From: an uncultured Lachnospiraceae bacterium
GTDB lineage: Bacteria; Bacillota; Clostridia; Lachnospirales; Lachnospiraceae
DNA length: 52,561 nucleotides
Assembly (NCBI GenBank): GCA_947177165.1
Contig: CAMWTP010000040.1
Span: forward strand, 1-52,561
Reading direction: 5' to 3'
The notes under the pieces: generated by a model
Database searches by the model: none
Told to the model about the DNA's origin: nothing
Seen by the model: only the letters and a program-made list of their open reading frames with translations
Position numbers and translations under genes: made by a program
In this document: positions 16,850 to 25,332 of the stretch, piece by piece
How the letters are laid out: each line of letters opens with the position of its first letter
Position numbering within the stretch: position 1 is the first letter of the stretch

Positions 16850-19800
16850 ATGCAGGATAAAATAAAGAATCCTCTGTTTTACGAGGAAAACAGGGTGGCA
16901 GCGCATTCTGATCACAAGTATTATGTGAGTGAAGCTGAGTTTGTGCAGAATGTGCAGAGCATGAAAAGGTCTCTGGATGGCGTGTGGAAGTTCCGGTATG
17001 CAAGAAACATGAAGGAAGCGCCGAAAGACTTTTATAAGAATGAGACGGACTGCAGAGACTGGGAGGATATCAGGGTACCGGCGCACATACAGCTTGAAGG
17101 GTACGATAAACCGCAGTACGTCAATGTGCAGTACCCTTGGGACGGGCATGAAGTCATTGAGCCTGGGGAGGTTCCCACGCGCTTTAATCCCACGGCGAGC
17201 TATGTGAAGTATTTCACAGTGCCGGCACAGTTTGAGGGAAAGCGGGTGTTTGTCTCCTTTCAGGGAGTTGAGAGCGGATTTGCACTGTGGTGCAACGGCA
17301 GCTATATCGGCTACAGCGAGGACAGCTTTACACCGTCGGAGTTTGAGCTGACAGGCGCACTGCAGACAGGGGAAAACAAGCTTGCGGTGCAGGTGTACAA
17401 GTGGACGAGCGGGAGCTGGTGTGAGGATCAGGATTTCTTCCGGTTTTCGGGAATCTTTCGGAGTGTTTATCTGTACGCGGTACCTGACACGCATGTCAGT
17501 GATGTGAAGGTCAGAACGGAATTGAATGCGGATTACACGAAGGCTGATCTGGTGGTCTCGCTGACAGTGATGACCAGAGTGTCAGCAAACGCTGGCAGAG
17601 TTAAATTAACGCTTTCTGATACCGCGGTAATTTCCGAGGCTGAGACAGCGCTTGTAAACGGCGAAAACGAGGCTGTTTATATGGCAGTCGACGCGCCAAT
17701 GCTGTGGAGTGCGGAGAATCCAGTGCTGTACAGGCTGCTGATTACGGTGTACGATGCGGACGGAAATGTTGTGGAGATTATACCGCAAAAGGTAGGCTTT
17801 AGGCGGTTTGCGATTGACAACGGCATCATGACATTGAACGGGAAGCGCATCGTATTTAAAGGTGTCGACAGACATGAGTTCAGCGGGCGTTTCGGCAGGG
17901 TGCCGGACGATGAGGAACTTCTGCAGGATATCGTCACGATGAAGCGCAGCAACATCAATGCCATCAGGACAAGCCACTATCCGAATGACTCGAAATTGTA
18001 TGAGCTCTGTGACGAGTACGGGCTGTACCTGATCGATGAGTGCAATCTTGAAACACATGGTACATGGGCTGTGGGCGGTGCGGATCCGATTGAGAGAGCG
18101 GTTCCGGGCGACCGGAAGGAGTGGGAGCCGCTTCTGCTCGACAGGGTAAATTCCATGTACCAGCGTGACAAGAACCATCCGTCAATCCTCATCTGGTCGT
18201 GCGGAAATGAGTCGTTCGGTGGTTCGGTCATTCATGAAATGTCACAGAAATTCCGTGCGCTTGATGACACCAGACTTGTCCACTACGAGGGAATTGTGCA
18301 TGACAGGCGCTACAATGACACCTCGGACATGGAGAGCCAGATGTATCCAAGTGTAGCTTCCATCAAGGAGTTTTTGGCAGAGAACAGGACGAAGCCGATG
18401 CTGCTGTGCGAGTACACCCATGCGATGGGAAATTCCTGCGGGGCGATGCACAAATACACCGATCTGACGGACGAGGAACCGCTTTTCCAGGGTGGATTTA
18501 TCTGGGACTATGTAGACCAGTCGATCTATCACAAGGACAGATATGGCAATGAAGTGCTTGGCTACGGCGGCGATTTTGACGACAGGCCGTGCGACTACAA
18601 CTTCAGCGGAAACGGCATTGTCTACGGCGGCAGCAGAAATTCGTCGCCCAAGATGCAGGAAGTGAAGTTCAATTACCAGAACATATCAGTTCAGATTGCA
18701 GAGGACAGCTTTACTGTCATCAACAAAAATCTTTTTACCAACACGGACAAGTATCAGTGTGTGGTGACAATCGCGCTGGACGGCGAAGAATGCGCAAGAG
18801 CAATCGTTGACACAGATGTGGAGCCGCTTTCTTCCGAAACATATAAACTGCCAGTATTTGCTTACATGACGCCATGGAGCGAGGACGAGCCGTGGAAGGC
18901 TGTCAGGGGCGGAGAGTACGTTGTGACTGTAAGTTTTGTGCTGAAAGAGGACACGCTCTGGGCGAAACGCGGTCACGAGGTCGCATTTGGACAAGGTATA
19001 TATGAGGTTGCGAGTGACGTTCCTGCCATGACAGAAGTCGGAGACTCCGCTATAGAAGAAGCTCAGATGTTTGAGATTGCAGATGGAGCATTCAATATCG
19101 GTGTGCGCGGCATGCACTTTGAGGCTGTGTTTGATAAAGGGGGAAAAGGTCTTGTTTCCTACGTGTATGCAGGCAGGGAACTGATCAAGGCAGTTCCCCG
19201 GCCGAATTTCTGGCGTGCGCCGACGGACAATGACTGTGGCAATCAGATGCCATATCGTTATGCACAGTGGAAGACAGCAAGTCTGTATCAGCAGATCAAG
19301 CCGGCTGTCGTCACGAAAAATGACACGGATGTCACAATTCGCTATTGCTATACACTGCCGACATCGCCTGAGTCGGAGTGCTATGTGACCTACAAAGTCA
19401 CAGGGGATGGAAAGATCAACACCACACTGGAGTACGAGGCGCCGGAAGGCGTCACCGATCTGCCGGAGTTTGGCATGCTGTTCAAATTTGACGCAGATCT
19501 GGAAAACCTGACATGGTACGGTTTGGGACCGGAAGATACCTACTGTGACCGCGAGAGGGGCGGTAAACTCGGTATTTATCATAAAAAAGCAGCAGAGAAT
19601 CTGGCAGAGTACTTAGTTCCGCAGGAGTGCGGCAACCACACGGGAGTGCGGCGCGCAGGCATCACGGACAATAAAGGAAGAGGAATCGCATTCACAGGAG
19701 AGAATCTGAGCGTGAATGTTCTGCCGTACACACCGCATGAGCTGGAAAATGCCATGCATGCTTATGAACTGCCGCCGGTATACTACACAGTGGCGCGCAT

Positions 19801-19918
19801 TGCATTGAAACAAATGGGTGTTGCCGGCGATGACAGCTGGGGGTCGAGAACCCACGACGAGTATTTGCTGGACGCAACCCATAAGTTAGTTCTATCATTT
19901 AATTTTAAAGGGATATAA
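16850..19918 (+). CDS. lacZ: Beta-galactosidase (GH2, LacZ type)
   Basis: A 1022-aa family GH2 enzyme releasing terminal galactose from beta-galactosides, here probably galactan oligosaccharides. It has the full domain set: sugar-binding domain, immunoglobulin-like domains, TIM barrel and C-terminal beta-sandwich. The acid/base is Glu454 in WSCGNESFGG and the nucleophile is Glu521 in LLCEYTHAMGNS. The start follows CAGGAG. There is no signal peptide, so it is cytoplasmic and would work after GH53. A 619-aa protein gene follows after 30 bases, probably in the same transcript. Confidence 0.95.
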   Translation: MQDKIKNPLFYEENRVAAHSDHKYYVSEAEFVQNVQSMKRSLDGVWKFRYARNMKEAPKDFYKNETDCRDWEDIRVPAHIQLEGYDKPQYVNVQYPWDGHEVIEPGEVPTRFNPTASYVKYFTVPAQFEGKRVFVSFQGVESGFALWCNGSYIGYSEDSFTPSEFELTGALQTGENKLAVQVYKWTSGSWCEDQDFFRFSGIFRSVYLYAVPDTHVSDVKVRTELNADYTKADLVVSLTVMTRVSANAGRVKLTLSDTAVISEAETALVNGENEAVYMAVDAPMLWSAENPVLYRLLITVYDADGNVVEIIPQKVGFRRFAIDNGIMTLNGKRIVFKGVDRHEFSGRFGRVPDDEELLQDIVTMKRSNINAIRTSHYPNDSKLYELCDEYGLYLIDECNLETHGTWAVGGADPIERAVPGDRKEWEPLLLDRVNSMYQRDKNHPSILIWSCGNESFGGSVIHEMSQKFRALDDTRLVHYEGIVHDRRYNDTSDMESQMYPSVASIKEFLAENRTKPMLLCEYTHAMGNSCGAMHKYTDLTDEEPLFQGGFIWDYVDQSIYHKDRYGNEVLGYGGDFDDRPCDYNFSGNGIVYGGSRNSSPKMQEVKFNYQNISVQIAEDSFTVINKNLFTNTDKYQCVVTIALDGEECARAIVDTDVEPLSSETYKLPVFAYMTPWSEDEPWKAVRGGEYVVTVSFVLKEDTLWAKRGHEVAFGQGIYEVASDVPAMTEVGDSAIEEAQMFEIADGAFNIGVRGMHFEAVFDKGGKGLVSYVYAGRELIKAVPRPNFWRAPTDNDCGNQMPYRYAQWKTASLYQQIKPAVVTKNDTDVTIRYCYTLPTSPESECYVTYKVTGDGKINTTLEYEAPEGVTDLPEFGMLFKFDADLENLTWYGLGPEDTYCDRERGGKLGIYHKKAAENLAEYLVPQECGNHTGVRRAGITDNKGRGIAFTGENLSVNVLPYTPHELENAMHAYELPPVYYTVARIALKQMGVAGDDSWGSRTHDEYLLDATHKLVLSFNFKGI

Positions 19919-19948
19919 AATAAAGATCCCGGATAAGGAGGAATGAAA

Positions 19949-21808
19949 GTGGATAAATTTGTAGTAAACATTATCCATCGTCCGGAGATGGTTCCGGAGT
20001 ATTCTGCGACTGTCACAGGACAGGGCAAAGAGGAGGATATCGGAGATAAGGCGCTTTTAACAGAATCTCTTGATATCTTCAAGACACAGCAGAGACTGGC
20101 ACATGAGAACGGTCTGAAGGTCACTATCCAGATGACCTACGCTTCACTGTTCAATGATGAGGCAGTGGAGATCGCAAAGCATGACCATGAGGAATTTGGT
20201 GATGAGATTGCACTTTCCTTACTCGGACTTCCCTGCGAGGAGTTTCGCGAGAAGTACAAGACAAAGGATTTTTGTATCTGGATGTTCTCGATGGAGGACA
20301 AGAAGGCGATCGTGAACGATGTCTTTGAGAAATTCCATGACAGATTTGGTTTTTATCCCGAGTCGACAGGCTCCTACTACATGGATGCCGAGCTGACAAA
20401 CTACATCAAGGAGAAATACCCGACAGTGAAATGTGCGGTTGCGACATGCTGGGAGGAAGGTCCTAAGGCATACCATACCTGCAACAACTCCTGGTACACA
20501 CTGTTTGACGGCGGCCCATGGGCTCCATGGATTCCGTCTAAGCAGAATACGCATGCGCCGGCAGCGAACGCGGCGGAGGACTCTGGTATCGTTGCGATTC
20601 CGCATCTGTCAAGGGATCTGATCGCGTGCTACGACGGAAATGGCTCCAACTTTGGTACCCATCCGCAGAACGTGCTCCGCGGCATGATCTACGACACCAA
20701 GACATGGGAGTATCCGTATCTCTACAACCTGATAGACCAGTACCGCGATCTGGCAAAGTACAACAACGGATATTCTTACAACATGATGTTCGTAGGACCA
20801 GGCTGGATGAACAAGATGGGACGCTGGGAGCAGCCGTATGAACTGCTTTACAAGTCATACAGCGACGGCTGCAAATATTACGGCGATCTGAAGAAGGAAG
20901 GCAAACTCATCGATATGACAATGGCTGAGTTTGCAGACTACTATAGAGAGAAGAAGGGCGTCAATGCAGGTAATTACAATGAACCTGAGTGCGCACCCTG
21001 GAGAGATATTCTCTATGGCTCTGACAAGCAGTTATTCTGGTACTGCGACCCTTATATGAGAGCATGTGTGAACATGGACCAGGGCGGTGCGATCGTTGAC
21101 CTTCGTCCTTATGTTGCAAAGCTTGAGTGGCCGGTAGGTATCGGCACACCGCATGTGCAGGATGCTTCCTATCCGTTCCTGATTCAGGAGAAGTACCGCG
21201 CAGGTTACTTTACACACTATGCCGGAGCAGGTACAGTCAGAAGCGCGAAGCTTTCCTACAAGGGTGAGGAAGTTGACCTCTGTCTCTGTCCGACACACTG
21301 CCACTTCTCAGAGGAAGTGATCGATGGTAAGAAGACAAGGATTCTGACCCTTGACCCGGTTGAGATAAAGTTCAACGGCGTCACAGTGAAGCTTCAGACG
21401 AAAGAGTACTTTGAGGAAGGCTCCTCCAACATAAAGATCGAGAGAAACATTCTCGAGATCAGCGATCCTTCCGCGGAGATCACATTGGATGAGTACATCA
21501 CAGCATGCTATGGTACGACAGAGTATCCTGAAGATATGTCTGGCATTACGCTTGCATGTGAGGGCGCAGGCGGGGAAACGATCAATTATGAGTACAGATG
21601 CCGCGATGCAAAGCTTGACGGCGCAAGCGCAGTGAGCGCAGTGATCCCGGCAATCCAGACAAAGGTTTCCCTCACTGCTTCTGACAAGGCGCTCGGATAT
21701 ATCGAAGAGGGATACGCGTTCTCTCCGATGTTCAAGCTCGGCTACAAGAAGACAATTTCTGATAAGGAGGTATTTGCAACATGGCTCAACTTGGAAAAGG
21801 CAAATTAA
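19949..21808 (+). CDS. Conserved protein of unknown function, probable carbohydrate-active barrel
   Basis: About 619 aa, not confidently assigned. An in-frame ATG at 19943 is only one base after AGGAGG (19936-19941); the GTG at 19949 (MDKFVVNIIHRPEMVPEY) has ideal spacing, so I prefer it. The N-terminal two thirds look like a TIM-barrel or deacetylase-like fold with conserved acid, His and Trp residues (KHDHEEFGDE, FCIWMFSMED, YPESTGSYYMDAE, FDGGPWAPWIPSKQN, EPECAPWRDI). The rest looks like a beta-sandwich. There is no export signal. Its place after lacZ suggests action on a galactoside or glycan. It resembles gut-bacterial DUF families but I cannot name one with certainty. Confidence 0.8.
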   Translation: MDKFVVNIIHRPEMVPEYSATVTGQGKEEDIGDKALLTESLDIFKTQQRLAHENGLKVTIQMTYASLFNDEAVEIAKHDHEEFGDEIALSLLGLPCEEFREKYKTKDFCIWMFSMEDKKAIVNDVFEKFHDRFGFYPESTGSYYMDAELTNYIKEKYPTVKCAVATCWEEGPKAYHTCNNSWYTLFDGGPWAPWIPSKQNTHAPAANAAEDSGIVAIPHLSRDLIACYDGNGSNFGTHPQNVLRGMIYDTKTWEYPYLYNLIDQYRDLAKYNNGYSYNMMFVGPGWMNKMGRWEQPYELLYKSYSDGCKYYGDLKKEGKLIDMTMAEFADYYREKKGVNAGNYNEPECAPWRDILYGSDKQLFWYCDPYMRACVNMDQGGAIVDLRPYVAKLEWPVGIGTPHVQDASYPFLIQEKYRAGYFTHYAGAGTVRSAKLSYKGEEVDLCLCPTHCHFSEEVIDGKKTRILTLDPVEIKFNGVTVKLQTKEYFEEGSSNIKIERNILEISDPSAEITLDEYITACYGTTEYPEDMSGITLACEGAGGETINYEYRCRDAKLDGASAVSAVIPAIQTKVSLTASDKALGYIEEGYAFSPMFKLGYKKTISDKEVFATWLNLEKAN

Positions 21809-21999
21809 ATTACAGATGTCCATCCTGCTTTATGCGAGACCTCGACATCGATATGTTTTACAATAAGGACACAGGCATCTACAGCTGCATCCGCTGCCAG
21901 TACAGGGGAACAGAGGAGGATGTGCTCGAGAAGAACGAGATGGTGCGTTTCCGCTATCTCGACAGGGCAAAGAGATTTACGAAGTTTGATTTTGACTAG
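21781..21999 (+). CDS. Small zinc-ribbon protein
   Basis: A 72-aa protein with two CxxC pairs (CPSC and CIRC, about residues 14-41) forming a likely zinc ribbon. It has AAGGAGG inside the end of the preceding gene and overlaps that gene by 28 bases, so expression of the two is linked. The function is unknown; nucleic-acid or protein binding is usual for such ribbons. A bidirectional terminator follows. Confidence 0.8.
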   Translation: MAQLGKGKLNYRCPSCFMRDLDIDMFYNKDTGIYSCIRCQYRGTEEDVLEKNEMVRFRYLDRAKRFTKFDFD

Positions 22000-22002
22000 A
22001 TG

Positions 22003-22033
22003 AAAAAAGGACTGCGCGATGCAGTCCTTTTTT
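22003..22033. terminator. Bidirectional terminator
   Basis: A 13-bp perfect hairpin: AAAAAAGGACTGC and its complement around GCGAT. It serves the zinc-ribbon gene on one strand and the AraC gene ending at 22032 on the other. Confidence 0.92.
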
Positions 22034-22871
22034 AGATAAATCCATTCTCCTTCCGAAACTGCAGCGGTGACATTCCGGTGTTGCGCTTAAAGCAGTCGCT
22101 GAAATAAGAGCTGCTTGAAAATCCTGCCTCGACAGCAACTTCGGTCATGCTCAGTTTCGAGTGGACGAGGAGTTTTTGCGCATATGCCATCTTTTCATTC
22201 AGCACAAATGTAGAATACGGTGTGTGCAGATATGTCACAAATATCTTGGACAGATACGAGGCGGAGATATTGATCTGCTGGGCAGTCGTGTTCAGCGATG
22301 GATTCTCGCGCAGGTGAGACTTGACGTATTTGATCGCGTTCGCGAGACAGTCATGTTTCTTCTCGAGGCTGAGGACATTGACATCACTGATGATGCGCTC
22401 CCGCAGACAGGTGATAATCAGTTTGTTCAGCAGCCCTTTCAACAGCAGTTCGGAATACTTGTTGTAAGCGTTCCATTCCTGCTCCATTTCCAGAAAAATT
22501 CCGTATATTTTATCCTGTGTGTGCCGCTCAAAACGGATGACATGCTCCTGACAGAGCTCGTTGTAACTGTCTATGCCGATGACATCGAAGAGCTCCGCAA
22601 CCATGGAGTCCGTGAATTTGATGAGAATGTGCTCATAGGGCATATCGGATATATATGTAGAGCGGCGGTATATATATTTTGGAATACAGTTCAGCTCACC
22701 GGCCTGTGTGATCGTCGTGTAGTCTGGTGCGTAGATCAGGTGTTCACCGCTGAGCATATAGGAAATACCGTAGAAGTCCGTGTAGGCTTCTGCAGCGGCC
22801 ATTTCATAGTGCGGAGGACGCTTGAGGCGTGCGAAATTAAAGTTGTAACCGGGTTTTAATGGAAGCGGCAT
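22032..22871 (-). CDS. AraC-family transcriptional regulator (tandem paralogue 1)
   Basis: A 279-aa AraC protein starting MPLPLKPGYNFNFARLKRP. It has an N-terminal ligand domain and C-terminal helix-turn-helices (TTAQQINISASYLSKIF and MTEVAVEAGFSSSSYFSDCFKR). The ATG at 22871 follows AAGGAGA; the frame is open for 45 more codons but without a ribosome site. It lies 25 bases after its close paralogue, so the pair arose by tandem duplication and is likely co-transcribed. The target is unknown; the adjacent galactoside genes are candidates. Confidence 0.88.
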   Translation of the reverse strand: MPLPLKPGYNFNFARLKRPPHYEMAAAEAYTDFYGISYMLSGEHLIYAPDYTTITQAGELNCIPKYIYRRSTYISDMPYEHILIKFTDSMVAELFDVIGIDSYNELCQEHVIRFERHTQDKIYGIFLEMEQEWNAYNKYSELLLKGLLNKLIITCLRERIISDVNVLSLEKKHDCLANAIKYVKSHLRENPSLNTTAQQINISASYLSKIFVTYLHTPYSTFVLNEKMAYAQKLLVHSKLSMTEVAVEAGFSSSSYFSDCFKRNTGMSPLQFRKENGFI

Positions 22872-22896
22872 GGTAGTTCTCCTTATCCGTTTGGTT

Positions 22897-23739
22897 TCAA
22901 TAGGTGTATTTTTTCCGAAACTGCAGCGGTGATTCCCCTGTAATGCGCTTAAAACAGTCACTAAAGTAAGCGGAGCTGGAGAATCCTGCCTCGCGGGAAA
23001 TCTCATTGATGCTCAGCCTCGATTCAGCCAGAAGTTTGCGGGCGAGTATGATTTTTTCATTCAATACAAAGGTAGAAAAGGGCGTATGCATGCAGTTGAC
23101 AAATAGTTTCGACAGGTATGAGCTGGAAATATTGACAGCGGCAGCAGTTTCGGACAGGGTAGGACTTTCGTTTAAATGCATATGGATATACTGCACGGCA
23201 GCATTCAGATAATGATCATGGTCTTTGGTACATTCCTCTGGCATGTGCGGAACACTGACACCCTCTCTCATGGCAGTGACGATGAGTTTGTTCAAAAGTC
23301 CCTTTAGCAGAATTTCCGAGTATTTCCCATAGGCATTCCACTCGTTCTCAAACTCATGGATAATGGAAATAATCTTATCCTGAGCGCTCTTTTTGACGTG
23401 AATTGTGGCGTGCAGTGCGCAGAATGCGTCAAAACTGTCATATCCGGCTGTCTGAAGAAAATCGCCAACCATCGCGTCTGTAAATTTCATAAGATAATTT
23501 TCCCGCGGCTCATCGGACATACAGACGGTGCGGTGATATACATTCTTGGGCGTGAATGAGAGATCGCCCGCCCGGAGGATCTTTGTAGTGTGCGGAGAAC
23601 AGCTGAGGATCTCGCCGCTTGCAATGTAGGAGACAGCGTAGAAATCCGTGTATGCTTCCGCGGCAGTCATCTCAAAATAGGGAGGGCGTATATTGTGACT
23701 GAAATGAAAGTGGTATCCGGGTTTAAGCGGAAGCGGCAT
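22897..23739 (-). CDS. AraC-family transcriptional regulator (tandem paralogue 2)
   Basis: A 280-aa AraC protein beginning MPLPLKPGYHFHFSHNIRPP, very similar along its length to the 22032-22871 product (shared AAEAYTDFY, ILLKGLLNKLI, YLSKLFV and FSSSAYFSDCFKR). GAGGAGG upstream of the ATG at 23739 fixes the start. It is the promoter-proximal member of the pair. Most differences lie in the middle linker, so the two probably read related but not identical signals or share sites as a heterodimer; this is inferred. Confidence 0.88.
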   Translation of the reverse strand: MPLPLKPGYHFHFSHNIRPPYFEMTAAEAYTDFYAVSYIASGEILSCSPHTTKILRAGDLSFTPKNVYHRTVCMSDEPRENYLMKFTDAMVGDFLQTAGYDSFDAFCALHATIHVKKSAQDKIISIIHEFENEWNAYGKYSEILLKGLLNKLIVTAMREGVSVPHMPEECTKDHDHYLNAAVQYIHMHLNESPTLSETAAAVNISSSYLSKLFVNCMHTPFSTFVLNEKIILARKLLAESRLSINEISREAGFSSSAYFSDCFKRITGESPLQFRKKYTY

Positions 23740-24067
23740 AAGAGATTTCCTCCTCAGAAAAAGTGTTTGCGTAAAATTACCCAGGCAATTGGATGTACTG
23801 AGTATAACATAATAGAAAAATCGGGTAAATGTCTGCAATCTAAAAAAAGTTGGAAAAGAAGTCTGAAAAAAGAAATCTGAAAAAAGAAAACTGAAATAAG
23901 AAATCTGAAATAAGAAGAACAGTCAGCCAGGCAGCATGAATTGTTTTCGTTGAGTCCGCCACCCGGCCTCAATAGTTCATTGATTGTGCATCCCGCGCTG
24001 TTGTGATAAACTTTTATGTAACAGGAAATACGATTTCTTTACTGGTGAAGTGCAGGGAGGGGAATGA
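23740..24067. other. Divergent intergenic region with a 14-bp tandem repeat
   Basis: No gene seen. The gap separates the AraC pair (reading left) from the XRE-PurM operon (reading right). At 23860-23915 it holds four consecutive 14-base units of the form AATCTGAAAAAAGA. Promoters for both directions must lie here, but no high-quality -35/-10 pair was evident. Confidence 0.6.
23860..23915. repeat. Four-unit 14-bp tandem repeat
   Basis: Units 23860-23873, 23874-23887, 23888-23901 and 23902-23915, each differing from AATCTGAAAAAAGA by zero to two or three bases. It lies between divergent operons, purine-rich on the top strand. Confidence 0.85.
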
Positions 24068-25312
24068 ATGCTGGACAGGGAGAAGGTTGGAAGGGCAATC
24101 TCAGAACAGAGGAAGACAAGAGGAATGACACAGAAACAGCTTGCAGATATGCTGAACGTATCCTATCAGGCAGTCTCAAGATGGGAGCAGGGAACCAGCC
24201 TGCCGTCGGTGGATATGATTTATGATATTGCGCAGGTGCTTGACACAAGCGTTGATTATCTGTTGAACGGACTCTCGGAGGAACGAAAGATTATCAGTTA
24301 CCTGGATACAGGTCTGGATGCCAAAAAGATTCATATCATAAAGGATAGATTGAGCCGCCTGATCACGCAGGATGAGAGACTGCTCCACGCAACGGTTGCG
24401 GACCCGGTATTTTTCAAGCCAGAGTTCCGGGAAATGGAGGAGCCGGTGTGTGTGATGGCAAACCAGGTTCCCGGCTCCAAGGAGCGCTTTGCCATGGAGA
24501 ACGGATATGACAGGGAGATCTGCATGGATCTGGTCTCGGCTGCAGCGAACAACCTGATACGCTTTGGAGTGAAACCTTCTGTTTTGCTGGTGAACACGGT
24601 CTGCGGAAACAATGACAGCGGCCAGCTTCTGCTCATGGGGGAAGCGTTTAAGGAGGCATGTGAGAGCAGCGGGATGATATTCGCAGGAATGGAGGTGGCG
24701 GCACAGGCTGTCAACTACGATGCAAACGAATACAAAATGGGAGCTTTGGTGATGGGAACCTGTGACAGGAAGGAAATCATAACAGGGGACAGCATCACGG
24801 AGGGCGATGTCCTGATCGCCCTGCACACGGAAGGCATCTCATCGCTCAGTTATCCGTTTGTCAAAGTGATTCTTGACAGAAAACCGGACATCGCATATGC
24901 AAAGCTTGCGGGAGAGAAGAACTTGATGGATGAGCTGATGAAGCCGAACACTTCTTATGTGAATGTTATCTGTGAGCTAATGAGGCATAAGCTGATACAC
25001 GGCGTTTTTGCTGTCAGCAAATCGCTGTTCGGACGGAGGTGTTATAATACGATGCCGAAAGGTCTTGGAGCCGGTATTTCCGTTGCAGCGATACCAGTAC
25101 CTGCGCTGTTTCAATATCTGTATGACCTGAATATGATGGACAGAGAGTGTTTTCTGGAAAATTTTTCGCCTGGCATCGGCATGCTGCTGGCAGTGCCAAA
25201 GGAACAGTGTGACCGGGCGGTGAAGATCATCGAAAAATACCATACGTGCTATTGCGTCGGAACAATAGAAAAGGATGAGGAACATCCCGATGCGCGTGTC
25301 TGGGAAGTGTGA
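24068..25312 (+). CDS. XRE-type regulator fused to a degenerate PurM (AIR synthase)-like domain
   Basis: A 414-aa fusion. Residues 7-66 are an XRE helix-turn-helix (MTQKQLADMLNVSYQAVSRWEQG). About residues 100-414 follow the PurM fold in order: a GDVLIALHTEGISSLSYPFV segment, LMKPNTSYVNVICELM, MPKGLGAGI and NFSPGIGMLLAV. Key PurM motifs are lost: the DGVGTK loop reads QVPGSKE, VNDL reads ANNL and GGETAEMP reads AGMEVAAQA. It is therefore more likely a ligand-sensing than a catalytic domain. It starts behind GGGAGGGG and is followed closely by two ABC exporter genes it probably controls. Confidence 0.85.
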   Translation: MLDREKVGRAISEQRKTRGMTQKQLADMLNVSYQAVSRWEQGTSLPSVDMIYDIAQVLDTSVDYLLNGLSEERKIISYLDTGLDAKKIHIIKDRLSRLITQDERLLHATVADPVFFKPEFREMEEPVCVMANQVPGSKERFAMENGYDREICMDLVSAAANNLIRFGVKPSVLLVNTVCGNNDSGQLLLMGEAFKEACESSGMIFAGMEVAAQAVNYDANEYKMGALVMGTCDRKEIITGDSITEGDVLIALHTEGISSLSYPFVKVILDRKPDIAYAKLAGEKNLMDELMKPNTSYVNVICELMRHKLIHGVFAVSKSLFGRRCYNTMPKGLGAGISVAAIPVPALFQYLYDLNMMDRECFLENFSPGIGMLLAVPKEQCDRAVKIIEKYHTCYCVGTIEKDEEHPDARVWEV

Positions 25313-25332
25313 AGAGAGGTTGGAAGGATTGT

